Below are positions 1 through 11,142 of a stretch of 64,000 nucleotides of DNA, in pieces. The stretch's first letter is position 1, and each line of letters begins with the position of its first letter. Made by a program: the position numbers and the translations under genes. Where the stretch lies: contig JASWJB010000024.1 in NCBI GenBank assembly GCA_032433595.1, positions 1 through 64,000 of the forward strand. Direction: 5' to 3'. This DNA is from Conoideocrella luteorostrata. Taxonomy: Eukaryota; Ascomycota; Sordariomycetes; Hypocreales; Clavicipitaceae. The notes under the pieces are model-generated. The model was given only the letters and a program-made list of their open reading frames with translations, did not search any database and had not been told where the DNA came from.

Positions 1-57
1 AAAAAAAAAAAAAAAACTACCCTTTTGGTTAGTGTCAGATCATAATATGTTCGCTAG

Positions 58-1084
58 GTTTGTGGGCAGGGATTCATGGAACGCGCCGGCTTCTGAAACT
101 GTTCGAGAAATACAATATCAAAGCATCGTGGTTTATTCCCGGACACTCCCTCGAAACGTTCCCCGAGGAGTGTGCCATGGTCAGAGACGCTGGCCATGAA
201 ATCGGCCTACACGGGTATAGCCACGAGAACCCGAACGACATGACTCTCGAACAGCAGCGTGATGTGCTTGACAAGACGTGGAAACTTCTGACTGACTTCT
301 GCGGAGGTAAGCCTCCTCGCGGAAGCGTGGCGCCATGGTGGGAGACCAGCGAGGAAGGCATGGAACTGCTGATGAGCTACGGGATTGAATATGATCATTC
401 CATGTCCCATGAGGATTGTCAGGCGTACTGGCTCCGGTCTGGGGATAAATGGACCAAAATCGACTACTCGAAGAAAGCCGAGTCGTGGATGAAGCCGTTG
501 GTTAGGGGGAAAGAGACTGGACTGGTCGAAATTCCAGGGTCGTGGTAGTATGTCTTCATTGTTTCTTTCAGAGGTACACTCCACCTAGCTGACCAAGTTT
601 TCCTAGCATCGATGATTTACCTCCCATGATGTTCATGAAGAAATCCTCCAACTCCCATGGTTGGGTTAACCCAAGGTAGGTTGAGACGCCGAACCCCAGT
701 CTACTGAACTTAATGCTTAAATAGCAAACAGGGATATTGAAGATATTTGGCGGGATCATTTTGACTATTTTTACAGAGAATATGGTAGGTGCATCAAGAA
801 GTTAACAGACCAAAAAGAATTAAAGAATTGCTAACGATAGTTCAGATGAGTTTATTTTCCCCATGACAATACATCCAGATGTATCAGGAAGGCCACATGT
901 CCTGCTAATGCACGAAAGGATCATTGAACATATTAACAAACATGAGGGTGTGGAATGGGTTACAATGGCCGAAATGTGCGATCGTTTCAAGTCCAAGAAT
1001 CAGCCTCCACCTGGTGCCTTGATGCCGGTCTCACGTGAAGAGTCCATGAAGAGATACGCTGAATGGAAGAAGACACAGACGTAG
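58..1084 (+). CDS. hxnM: Cyclic imidase / polysaccharide deacetylase-fold hydrolase (5' partial)
   Basis: NodB-like (allantoinase PuuE / polysaccharide deacetylase) hydrolase. Exons as I join them: 58-547, 607-675, 732-784 and 846-1084, all GT-AG and in frame. Visible blocks are the helix before WFIPGHS, the metal-site motif [27 protein letters not shown] and [17 protein letters not shown]. An acceptor (CTAG at 54-57) opens the first visible exon, so the N-terminal exon with the first catalytic Asp lies outside the window. Some family members hydrolyse cyclic imides rather than sugars. With an amidase, an FAD monooxygenase, an OYE and a transporter next door, I infer the HxnM step of nicotinate catabolism. 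The C-terminal 15 residues look divergent from relatives. A generic polysaccharide deacetylase is the alternative. Confidence 0.8.
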
Positions 1085-1430
1085 ATATAGCTTTTAACGA
1101 ATTTTTTTTCCCCTTGTTATAAACTCAGGCTGCTGGTATTTCTGCGGAATGAAAGTCTCAGAAGCGTTCGTAATATGTATGTTCACCAGCGTCGACAGGG
1201 ACTTGATAATAAAGCGCCAATGGAAAGTCGACTCTGGAGTTTATTACCTTGCATTCGCTTTTCAAGATCGTGAATCTACTGTTGAATACTATTGTGGTAT
1301 TTACCGGGTTGAAGTCATTGAAACCGATCGCCTTTGCTGGTCTTCTACCGGATGCGCTATCGTTGCATAGCTACAGTCACAGTATACGACGGCCTTGCAA
1401 ATCAATGTGTTTTTTTTATAACGGAAGAAA
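1085..1430. other. 3' intergenic spacer between convergent genes
   Basis: No supported gene. Short open frames here show no splice continuity or recognisable domain. The stretch separates the convergent ends of the imidase and amidase genes. Confidence 0.5.
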
Positions 1431-3530
1431 TTAACTTTGATTCCTTTGAAGTAGTTGAGTCAATGTCTTCCCTACAGACAGAACCTTTTCTTCTTCCAAC
1501 TTGGGGCATACTAGCTGTAACCCAACCGGCATGTGAAGGTCCGCCATCTCCTTTTTGTGGGTTTGCCACAAATCTTTATTCCATTTGTCCAAGGGATTTC
1601 GATAGTCAGACGTCACAGCCTCGTGAACATCCTCCGTGCAAACCGTACCACCTGGTATCACGAGCGCCGGATAGTCGAGCAGGTTCCACACCTTGGTGTA
1701 TCCAACCCAGCGACAGCCGCCGTGCGGAACCGCAGAGTGAGGCATGGGCGGCATCAAAAGGACGTCGGCTTGGTGGCCCGTCTTTGGTGAGCGGATGGCG
1801 GCCCACTTGTCGAGGTACGCCTGCTGAAGTGCAATCTTGCCTCTGTTGAGCTGCCAGTACTCATACACGGAAATGGGCTCTGCTGAGCCAACAAGACTCT
1901 CAACGTGCGGTATAAGAGGCTCGCCTCCCTTTGAAATGGAAGTTTTGATGTCTTCGCCTCCATCTGCGGTATAGAAGCGATCCTAGCCGGAACTTAGTAG
2001 GGGAGACTAATAGGGGAGTGAACTTCAAGGGCTCTTACCATAACTTCAATACATTCTTGATGCAATGTTGCGTTCCAAAGAATAATATCGTGGCCGGCAG
2101 ATCGTAATAGCTCAATAGCATTTTTCAAAACCCTGGAAATGGGTGGATGAGGCTGGACGACCCCGTCGTCAAGCAAGACACCAACGGTAAGGGGACGATC
2201 CAACATCTCATCATATAACTCAGCTCGCCATGGGATTGGGACACATCGTGGATCCATCTTCCATGGCTGCGCATCAATGACGTATTTAGTAGCAACGGTC
2301 AAGGTCTCCATACTTCGCGCCATGGGGCCAACCGAAGAGGGGACATGCTCTTGGCCCTCTGTCGAGACTGGTACCCCTCTGTAAGGTAATCTTGCGCTCT
2401 GCGTCTATTTAGTCCTTGTGGTTACAGTTTGATTCCATGGTTAATAATGCTTACACTAGGCTTCAGACCATACAGTCCCATCATGTGCGCCGGAATCCGT
2501 ATGCTCCCTCCGATATCTGTTCCCCAACCGAGAATAGAGGCGTCGCAGCTAAGAAGAACAGCCTCACCACCTGTAGATCCGCCAGGAGTGTAAGACGACT
2601 TGCGTGGATTCGTTGTTCTCCCCCAAAGGGGGTTATCGGTCTCGCACCACTAGAGTAGCATGCGTGAGATAGGAAAGCAACGAAATTCGGGAAATCCACA
2701 TATAAAGGAGGCTTTTCAAGACTAAGCATGACCGTCATATCGTCTACGGAATTTGACTTACCATAATACTTTGCGGTATATTGGATTTGGCAATGATGAT
2801 TGCGCCCAAGGACTCCAAAATGTCAACAAGCACTGCGCTCTTGGTGGCCGGGTCAAAGGCTCGCCCGACATATCCCAGAGTGGTATCAAGACCTTTGACA
2901 TTGAATTGGTCCTTCATGGTGATGGGAACCCCATGCAAAGGGCCCGCGACCTTGCCGTTGCGCTGTACATAGTCGTCGAGTTCGTTTGCCCGTTCAAGGG
3001 CATTGGTAAATGCAATCTCGGTTAAACTAAATATGGTTCCTTAAAAACGGTTCGGCTGATGTAGTTCTATCTGCTACGCGTGGTCGCGTGCAGTTGGCGC
3101 CACTAGACACTGGGGTTGCTTCGGGAGTTGAGAGGTATAGCTTACCAGTTAGTCTGCGTCATTAAGTTGTCAGTGTCTTCTTCATAGAGAATTCAGCGCG
3201 GCTAAAGGTGCAAGGTATGGGCTTGCCTACATTTCTATGCGTTTGTACAGCCCTGGAAACCTCCATTCGTTGTCAGCATCAGTTTGAGCGGAAGATATTT
3301 ACTCTGTGGAGAGGATGATGGTCTGACCTGTGTATGAATGCCTGCGTCACATTTCTGGCTGTCGTTTGCCCTCGTTCTATGGCCCCGACGATTTCGCGGG
3401 CGTCTGTCATGAGAGGAATTTCTTCTGTTACAAAGTCATACTGATGCTGAATACCCGCGGACAATGCTTCCTCCTGCAGAGCCTTCTTCTTCTTGACAAC
3501 TAATTGCCAGGGTTCCCGTAGTAATGTCAT
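1431..3530 (-). CDS. hxnN: Amidase-signature hydrolase (probable alpha-hydroxyglutaramate amidase)
   Basis: Fungal general amidase (AmdS-type amidase-signature family). Exons read on the minus strand: 3530-3328, then 3026-2762, 2649-2455, 2398-2039 and 1982-1431. The catalytic Lys is in GVPITMKDQFNVKG. The amidase signature reads YTPGGSTGGEA, with Thr where most relatives have a second Ser. The nucleophile Ser is in GTDIGGSIRIP. The last residues TQLLQRNQS precede a clean stop. The join between exon 1 (ending TQAFIHR) and TNC-LTEIAF is unresolved: a short exon ending at about 3140 is expected, but no canonical acceptor keeps it in frame. Either a frameshift is present or an unusual splice is used. 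In the hxn pathway HxnN releases the second ammonia. The assignment rests on its neighbours. Confidence 0.75.
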
Positions 3531-4166
3531 GCTTGGGAAGCTGGCCGCACATACATGCGGCCCGGACTTTCACCGGTTTCAAACTTAGCACTGTGACACG
3601 TTACCGACAACGAAATATAACCGCAATGCTTGTGCATGGAAATGGCTCATTATGCTCGATGGCGCTTGCTGCACCTAAGTCCGACTGCGGCCGTTCACTG
3701 CGGGGTTTCAAGAGCCAAGACGCTGCCGCAAGGTGGCCGGGGGTCGCATTCGTACAATGGGGCTATGCGCAAGCCCTCGACAGAATCTTGACCGAGAGTG
3801 GGGGACGGGACTTGACGGCGACGATCGACGTGACTGTGAGCTAATTGACTAGGTGGTACCGGGATTGAAGCATGCGGGCGTCGTGATGGTGACATCCCAC
3901 AGCAAATGGGTTAGCGTCATGAATCTGGTCCAACGATATGGAATTTGGTGCCATCAATTCATTTTTCACTCTCAGAGGCTGACGAATCGATGCGAACAAA
4001 GATGGGTTCAATGCGGTAACTGTTACTCCATCGGACGTCGTTATCTTCTTGTGCAGACCAAGCTCTGGACAGTCAATGAGCCGAACTGAGTTGATAAGTA
4101 TACAATCTTTAGACGTTAGCAAACATATCTGCAGAGTGAAATATAGCACCGCATCATACCATTGCC
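3531..4166. other. Divergent intergenic/promoter region, amidase and monooxygenase
   Basis: This region lies upstream of both the minus-strand amidase and the plus-strand monooxygenase. Open frames occur on both strands but show no domain or splice support. I expect the bidirectional promoter here. Confidence 0.45.
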
Positions 4167-6183
4167 ATGTCCACGGAACCGGTACCCAACAGCTTGGAGG
4201 CAGTCGGCAGGAAGGCCAGCGGTGTCAACGGTCAACATAACGAGCATCTAGACGTTCCAGAGGGCAAGTCTGACGTCTGCATTGTTGGAGGTGGTCCCGC
4301 CGGACTCATGCTGAGGTATGAGCTGTACCAATCAATGCCCGTGTTCGCATCAATGCTAACGCTCGGCTTTCAAGTACTGTGCTAGCGAGACTGGGCCTTA
4401 AGATCCGGGTGCTTGATGACCGACCTGAACAGACGGCTGTTGGACGCGCAGATGGCATCCAACCCAAAACAATCGAGACTTTGCAAATGCTTGGCCTCGC
4501 CGATGGATTGCTTCGTCGTGGTGTCAAGGTCTTCGACATATGCATGTGGCGCGGGTCGCGTTCACATGACTTGAGGCGCGTTGATCGGGAGGTTCACTAC
4601 CCGGCTTCAATCGTCGATGTCCTGCATCCATTCATCCTTCTTTGTCACCAAGGTATGGTAGAAGACGTCTTCGTCGAGGACCTCCGTCAAAGCGGTGTTG
4701 AGGTGAGCCGCAGCCACAGCTTCCAAAAGTTCCAGCAATCTGGGGACGATTCAGCTGGCGCGCTCCATATCGAGTGTCTGGTCTCAAACAGGGAGAAGAA
4801 GACTGTCACTTCTGATTACATCGTCGGATGTGATGGAGCGCGCTCCCTGGTCCGTCAGCATATTCCGGGCACGTATTCTCAAGGCACGCCGCACAACTCC
4901 GTCTGGGGGGTGTTGGACGGTGAGCTGGACACCGATTTCCCCGATATCTGGAGCAAGACTGTGGTCTATTCGGAGGATTACGGATCCATTCTTATGATTC
5001 CAAGGGAGCGTAATATGACTCGGCTCTACGTCGAGATGAAGACTCGGACGGACTCAAAGTCTTTAGGACAGGAATTCGTCATGGACCAGGCCCGGCGTAT
5101 CCTTGCCCCCTATCGGGTTGCTTGGGTCTTCATCGAGTGGTTTGGGAACTACCAAGTGTCGCAGCGCGTTGCTGCCCATTTTAGCGATCCTACATTGAAG
5201 GCTTTTATCGCAGGCGATGCCAGTCACACACACAGTCCGAAGGCGGCTCAAGGGATGAACACGAGCGTACATGACTCGTGGAACTTGGGCTGGAAGCTGA
5301 ATCTTGCTGTGCGAGGTCTAGCAAAGGGAAATACCCTCCTGGAAAGCTACGAGATGGAGAGAAAGAAGATCGCTCATGATCTCATTAATTTTGACGTCGA
5401 ACATGCGAATGAAGTAGCGACCGGTGACCCCGTACGTTTGGCCGACAACTTCCGCATCAACACGCGCTTCATCTCCGGCGTTGGGGTCGAGTACGGGGAG
5501 AACGACATCAACCGCGTCCAGTCTTTTGGCCGACTCAGGCCCGGGTGCAATTTACTCCCCGCTAGAGCCACACGATACATTGATTCTAATCCCGTCGATA
5601 TCCAGCTAGACATCCCCATGCTGGGGCAGTTTCGACTGTACGCACTTGTCCCGGATGTGACAGACGCGAAACAGGCTTTGTATCTGGAGACTCTGAGCAA
5701 TAAAGTCCTGTCACCATCGTCTTTTATCTCCCGCATTTCGGAAAAAGCATCGCAGTCATACGCCGGCAAGCCCCGAGCTCGCCGTCAAGAAAACCAGTTT
5801 GTTCGACCAGAAAGATACACAAAGACGAGCGAGCTGTTCACGTTCTCACTAATAAGTAAGTTTTCTCTTCTTTCAAAATGGCACATTCGGATCTTCTTGC
5901 TCACAATCTACCTCCGAAAGCTTCAACGAGCCAGACTGCCTTCGAAATCGGAAGCCTGCCCACCTTGTTTTCAAGTAGTCCTTGGACGGTCTACGTGGAC
6001 GATGTGGCTTCATGCATAGAGAAGTGGTTGGGTCCTCTAGAGGCTGGAGACATGGCTATTGTCAACGTTCGGCCCGATGGGTATGTGGGCTCGTTAGAGA
6101 AGTGGAACTCGGCAGATGAAAAGGCGGGAGTCAGGGCCGCGGAGTTCCTGGATGATTACTATAGCAGGTTTCTGGCGACCTAG
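4167..6183 (+). CDS. hxnV: FAD-dependent monooxygenase, phenol 2-monooxygenase type
   Basis: Aromatic hydroxylase of about 630 aa in three exons: 4167-4315, 4375-5855 and about 5921-6183. The FAD-binding GxGxxG is in CIVGGGPAGLM near residue 42. The DG motif is in YIVGCDGARSLVRQ. The FAD ribityl motif is in AGDASHTHSPKAAQGMNTS followed by HDSWNLGWKL. The C-terminal thioredoxin-like phenol-hydroxylase domain ends VNVRPDGYVGSLEKW. These place it in the FAD_binding_3 plus phenol hydroxylase C-terminal family. HxnV in the nicotinate pathway belongs to this family and hydroxylates a pyridine-ring intermediate, which is why I prefer that name. The third-exon acceptor is a choice among nearby AGs. 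A generic phenol hydroxylase is possible. Confidence 0.82.
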
Positions 6184-7009
6184 ATGGATTTTAACTCCAG
6201 TTGCTTCAAGTATATTCAGAAGAATTCAACGTCTCGCCGTGATAAGGAGCCTACTAAATACAGCGTGCTCCACCTGTCACCGAGCAATATTTAAGATTAT
6301 TAATTAGGCCGGACATAGAAGTTATTTGCTGACTGCGTGACGAAGGCTCTTGATCTCACATTAAAAGTACCGTAATTTTATGACTAATATCGAGTTCGGG
6401 ATTGGGATATATGAATATATTTTTGTGCTGCTTCGTCGTATTGGCGCTCATGTGATATAGTGGACGTAAGACAGCGATCATGTTAACTTCAAGCTTTGGT
6501 AGTATCCCTTCCTTTTAGCATCTATTCAAATGCGCGTTCAAATAGATTATTGCTACTTGAGACAAAAAACACGAGGCGCTTCATTTTCACTATTAATGAC
6601 ATGCTGCTGAATACGCATGCAATTGTCTTCTGGACCATCTACATGAACGACGCCTAGAACCGAGCCTGACTCGCAAGTTCTAGCGCCTGGTGCTTGCTTT
6701 CAGCGATATCCTTACACAGGCCGGGGAGGTGTCCAAGGTCCATATCCCTGCCAATAGATAAGGTAGCTCCAGTTCGCTTTTGGGCTATACCAGACCGTGG
6801 GAGTGGGGGGGCCGGCTGCGACACTCCCCCGTAGCCGACGCTTTGCCAGGAAGTCATTTAGTGAACTGAGGATCATCTCGTCTATGCATCAATTATCTTT
6901 CCTGCCGAAAAGTTTTTGGGGTAGGAAAACGTCCAATTCTTTTTGACACCTTTTTGTTTTAATCTTTCTCACGACTGCTTCGATATCCCAAACAAAAACC
7001 TCCTTCATC
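6184..7009. other. Intergenic region, monooxygenase to transporter
   Basis: AT-rich 3' flank then a pyrimidine-rich leader (TCTTTTTGACACC onward) just before the transporter start. No gene seen. It should contain the transporter promoter. I could not identify regulator sites with confidence. Confidence 0.45.
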
Positions 7010-8799
7010 ATGGTGTCAGACGTAGATAATAAACCTGATAACCTCTCTACAGCTGCGGCTCCGCAGTGCAACGACATTCAGGTTGGGAAATCTGACACCG
7101 TCAATGATTCCGCCACTGCTCAATTCTACGGCACCGCCATTCAGGAATCATATCGGTTGAAGTCTGAGATTGTCGCAAGAGCGCTGTCCGAGATTGGTAC
7201 CGGAAAGTATGTGGCAATGCTGATTTTAAGTGCACATTGCTCGTAATTGAGCTGACAGCTTTCGTGAATAACAGATTTCAGTGGTATTTATTCATCGTCA
7301 ATGGCTGTGGTTGGATGTGTGACAACTTCTGGAGCCAAGGCATTACAGCCGTGCGGCCCCCCGTCCAGAACGAGTTTGAAGGTATATCTCGTCTTAGCTT
7401 CAGCTCTATTGCCTACTACTCCGGGCTTATCGTCGGAGCATTCTTCTGGGGAACAGTTGTCGACATTTTCGGAAGGAAGCTTGCTTTCAACGCTACCATC
7501 CTTTATGGGGGTATCTTTGGTGCTGCTGTAGCTGGTTCTCAGAACTTCCTCGTCTTCTGTTGTCTATGGGCTGTGGTTGGAACAGCCGCGGGTGGCAACG
7601 TGCCAGTGGATAGTATTGTATTTCTGGAATTCGTACCGCAGAGCCATCAGTGGCTTCTTGTTACACTCTCTGGCTGGTGGAATTTAGGGCAGCTTGTTGT
7701 GTCTTCGCTCTCTTGGGGTTTCCTAAGAGCTTATGCCTGTCCACCCTCCACGGCGCCTTGTCCAGCCAGCGAAAATATGGGTTGGTAGGTAACTAATGGT
7801 TTTCAGATATTTCGATAGTGAGCCGTGCTAACTTTGAAAACAGGCGTTACACCATGATTACCCTTGGTGTCATAGCCATCACCGTGGGACTAGTTCGGAT
7901 CTTTGTTTTCAGAATTCCGGAATCACCACGATATCTAATCTCCAAGGGCCGAGATGCGGATGCTGTTGAAGCCGTCAACTACATTGCTCGATACAACGGG
8001 AAGCCCGAGCCTCTGACTATCGAAATGTTTGGGGTCACTGACGAGAATACCATCCGCCAAGCTGTCATTCCCGCCAGCAACCCCAAGCTCACTTTAGTAC
8101 AGAGCTGTAAGGAAAGCTTCAAAGGATTTAGCTTAACAGGATACAGAAAGCTCTTTTCGGGAAGAAAACTAGCTCGGCATACCTCCATCACATTCCTCAT
8201 CTGGCTGACAATTGGTATTGCCTACCCGCTTTACTTTGCATTCATCACATCGTATTTGGAGAAGAACTCCAATTATCCAGCGGATAAATCATTCGACCAC
8301 ACGTATATGGTTTATTGCATCGTCTCTGCTGTAGGTGTTGTTGGCCCCATTGCTGCCGGTTTTCTCGTGGAAACGCGCTTTGGTCGCAGGTGGATGATGG
8401 CAATCTCAGCAGCTTTGACAGGAGTCTTTCTATTCGCTTTCACAGCGGCCAAAACAGAGGCTGGAAATATCGGCTTTCAGTGCGCAACGGCTATTTTGGG
8501 AAACTTTGGTGAGCCTCCGACAGCCTGGGCACAGATTCTATGACTGACCGTAAATTACTATACTAGAGTATGCCGTCATGTTTGCATTTACGCCAGAATC
8601 TTTCCCCGGCCCCATCCGTGGTACCGGCACTGGGATTGCCGCAACACTGCTTCGAATTGGCGGACTAGTCGCATCCTTTATTTCAACATACTCCGGCTAC
8701 ACTACCGTTCCGATCTATGTCAGTGCTGCGCTCTGGATTCTCGTTGGAGGCCTGGCCTTGGGCCTTCCTTACGAGACTCACGGCCAAGCCTCCATTTGA
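7010..8799 (+). CDS. MFS transporter, SV2/NiaP-like (probable hxn cluster permease)
   Basis: Major facilitator of about 534 aa in four exons: 7010-7206, 7275-7784, 7844-8508 and 8567-8799. The hydrophilic N-terminus (about 60 aa) leads into IGTGKFQWYLFIVNGCGWMCDN, a TM1 form typical of SV2-like/metabolite:H+ symporters. Loop 2-3 has the MFS signature around GTVVDIFGRKLAF. The central loop begins RIPESPRYLISKGR. The second half carries VETRFGRRWMM and ends MFAFTPESFPGPIRGTGTG. The bacterial niacin transporter NiaP belongs to this broader group. Given the flanking nicotinate-type enzymes I infer uptake of nicotinate or a hydroxylated derivative (HxnZ-like). Substrate specificity cannot be read from sequence. 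Confidence 0.8.
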
Positions 8800-9709
8800 T
8801 GATGATTTGCGCATGTATGTTGAGTTAGGCCGGATTCTTTGCGGAAGAGACATGAGGTGGAGATCACATAAAGACAGTACTAGCTTCAGCAGGGTTGTTT
8901 TGGTAATGATCTATTATAACAAGCCGTGTTTAAAGCTGTACGTGGCTCCTATTCAATTTTTATTTTTTAAAACAAAAAAGAATAACCCTAACCCTGGTAT
9001 CTTCTACTTTTCCCATATCCTGGGTCCACTTATTATGTCAGTTGAATATTTACGAGACATTTTTATTATCAGCAAACATTCACGAGAAGGGCATTCAAAC
9101 ACCGTGAATTTCCATTCTTGAATTGCCGATGCTTAGGTGGTTCACCAAACGCAAGTCTCCGTAGCAAGATGCAGCCAAAACTTGGATGATTGTAGGGCCT
9201 TTGGTACGCGCAGATCCCTTTGTAAGGTCCACTGCTGCGACCGTGGGTGCACACGGCATTGCACCGTGAGCACATCGCCCCATCCATCCATAAACATGCA
9301 TCATATGTATCTTCCCACGGAGTACTCCGCACCGTGGACACCCTCCTTAGCCTACCATTATAGTATTGGCCGAAGGACCATTTGATCTGCAACCATATCA
9401 TGATCAGGGCGCGAGACACTCCCACCCCCACTCTGGCCGTGGCCCACTCCCACTCTTGGCTCTTCGTTCAGGTTGGCGATGGTTCCGCACGTCGCTTATA
9501 GAGGTAGATCCATGCGGCTGGTCACAAAACTGTGGATAGAACGGCATTCGCAAAGACCTAGATAATGGAGTTTTGTACATTTCTCAGTCTGGTTCAAGAT
9601 TAATGTTTCTCAATCCATTCATTTACCTTGTCTCATCGTAGCCTCTCCGTCAAAAAGCCATTTCCTCCGCCTCTCACAACGTATTTCCAGTTCAAACATC
9701 ATCCTCACC
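8800..9709. other. Intergenic region upstream of the OYE gene
   Basis: No gene supported. It contains a poly-A/T stretch near 8965-8985, two telomere-like CCCTAA units near 8988 (too few to mean a telomere), and a CT-rich leader before the next start codon. Confidence 0.45.
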
Positions 9710-11142
9710 ATGATTGCGAAATCGCCCGGAAAACTTACCGCACTGGGGGGGACCCCTGTTTTTACTCCTATTAGACTGGGAGACCTGGAACTGAAGCATC
9801 GCATCATCCAGGTACGTTTATTGTTCACGCTATTCTATTTATTGCCCCTGCAGTCCCAACTATTAGAAACTGATGTGCAGCGACTTCGATGCAGGCCCCC
9901 AACACTCGCATGCGATCGGCAGCAGAATCCAAAGGAATCCATGTCCCCGGCCCCAGAGTGGTGAAATATTACGGAGATCGCGCAACCGATGGCGGCTTAC
10001 AATTGACGGAGGCTACCGACATTTGCTTCAATGCAAGCGCATACCCTGGTGTTCCCGGCGTGTTCACTGAAAGTCAACTTTCAGCATGGCGCCAAGTCAC
10101 CGATGCCGTGCATGCAAAGGGCGGTTTCATGTTTGTGCAGCTATGGCACACTGGGAGAGCATCATCCACGGGCATGCGTGGCGGAGAAGCAACAATCTCA
10201 TCGGGCTCAATTCCCATGAATGGAACGTATCTAGACGGCACCAAGTGCGAGGACGATCCGCCTCGACCTATGAGCTTCCAGGAAATCGAAGAGATAACCA
10301 GGGAGTGGGCGGCGGCGGCCAAGAGAGCCGTCGACGTTGCTGGCTTTGACGGAGTTGAAATTCACAGTAGGTTACGGTAGACCTAATCTTGGACATGAGA
10401 ATTATCGTCTAATCGTATTAGGTGCAAATGGGTACCTTCTGGAACAATTTCTTCACGACAACATCAACAAACGAACTGATAAGTACGGCGGCTCAGTTGA
10501 GAACAGATGTCGATTCACCCTTGAGGTTGTGAAGGCTGTGACAAACGCCATCGGAGCCAGCAAGGTTGGAATCCGCCTCTCCCCATACAACTATTTCCAG
10601 GACACCCGAGACAGTGACCCCAACAGTCACTGGTCCTATCTTTGCAGCCAGCTGGCCAACCTGCCAGCGTCGCATCGACCTGCCTATGTTCACATGTAAG
10701 TATCTCATTCTTGGAAGGGGTGATGACGAGCCGGAGCAATTGAGGATTGTATCAAATGCTGATCTTAGGGATCTTCAGGATCGAGCCACGCTTCGACGAA
10801 GTCCTTGACGAGGAGCAGAAAATTGCCTCGCTCCTTTCAGAGAAGAAGGAAACCAACACCCTGAATATCTTCCGTGAGATTTTGCGCCCCGCTGGAATCA
10901 ATTTCATGGCATGCGGGAATTTCAACAGAGACAATGTCCTTCCCAAGATTAAGACGGGTGAGGCCGACGTTGTCGCATTTGGGCGTCATTTTATTGCTAA
11001 TCCTGACCTTGTCGAGCGCTTGAGAAATGGCTGGGAGGTCAACGCCTATGACCGCACAACTTTCTACGGTGCCGACCCTCCTGAAAAGGGTTACAATGAC
11101 TACCCCTTCTACCACGAAATTGCTTCTAACGGCCCAAATTGA
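9710..11142 (+). CDS. hxnT: Old Yellow Enzyme-type NADH:flavin oxidoreductase
   Basis: FMN-dependent ene-reductase of about 403 aa in four exons: 9710-9811, 9895-10366, 10422-10695 and 10779-11142. Visible OYE blocks: FTPIRLGDLELKHRIIQAPNTRMR at the N-terminus, FVQLWHTGRAS, then AKRAVDVAGFDGVEIHSANGYLLEQFL and NKRTDKYGGSVENRCRF. The C-terminal FMN-phosphate region holds ADVVAFGRHFIANPDL. All joins preserve frame. In nicotinate degradation HxnT is an OYE that saturates a ring intermediate, and the neighbours suggest that role. Old yellow enzymes are common in fungi, so an unrelated xenobiotic reductase remains possible if the cluster is reshuffled. Confidence 0.85.

Noticed and set aside
1149..1434. 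Open frames after the imidase gene
   Set aside because: No domain, no start context and overlapping frames; most likely 3' flank.
3841..4149. 102-codon open frame on the minus strand next to the monooxygenase start
   Set aside because: It reads protein-like in part (LMAPNSISLDQIHDANPF) but its start lies 17 bp from the opposite gene's ATG, and I recognise no family or splice partner. It could be a fragment.
8984..8998. Two CCCTAA-like units suggesting a telomere
   Set aside because: Only two units, in an intergenic spacer with genes on both sides.
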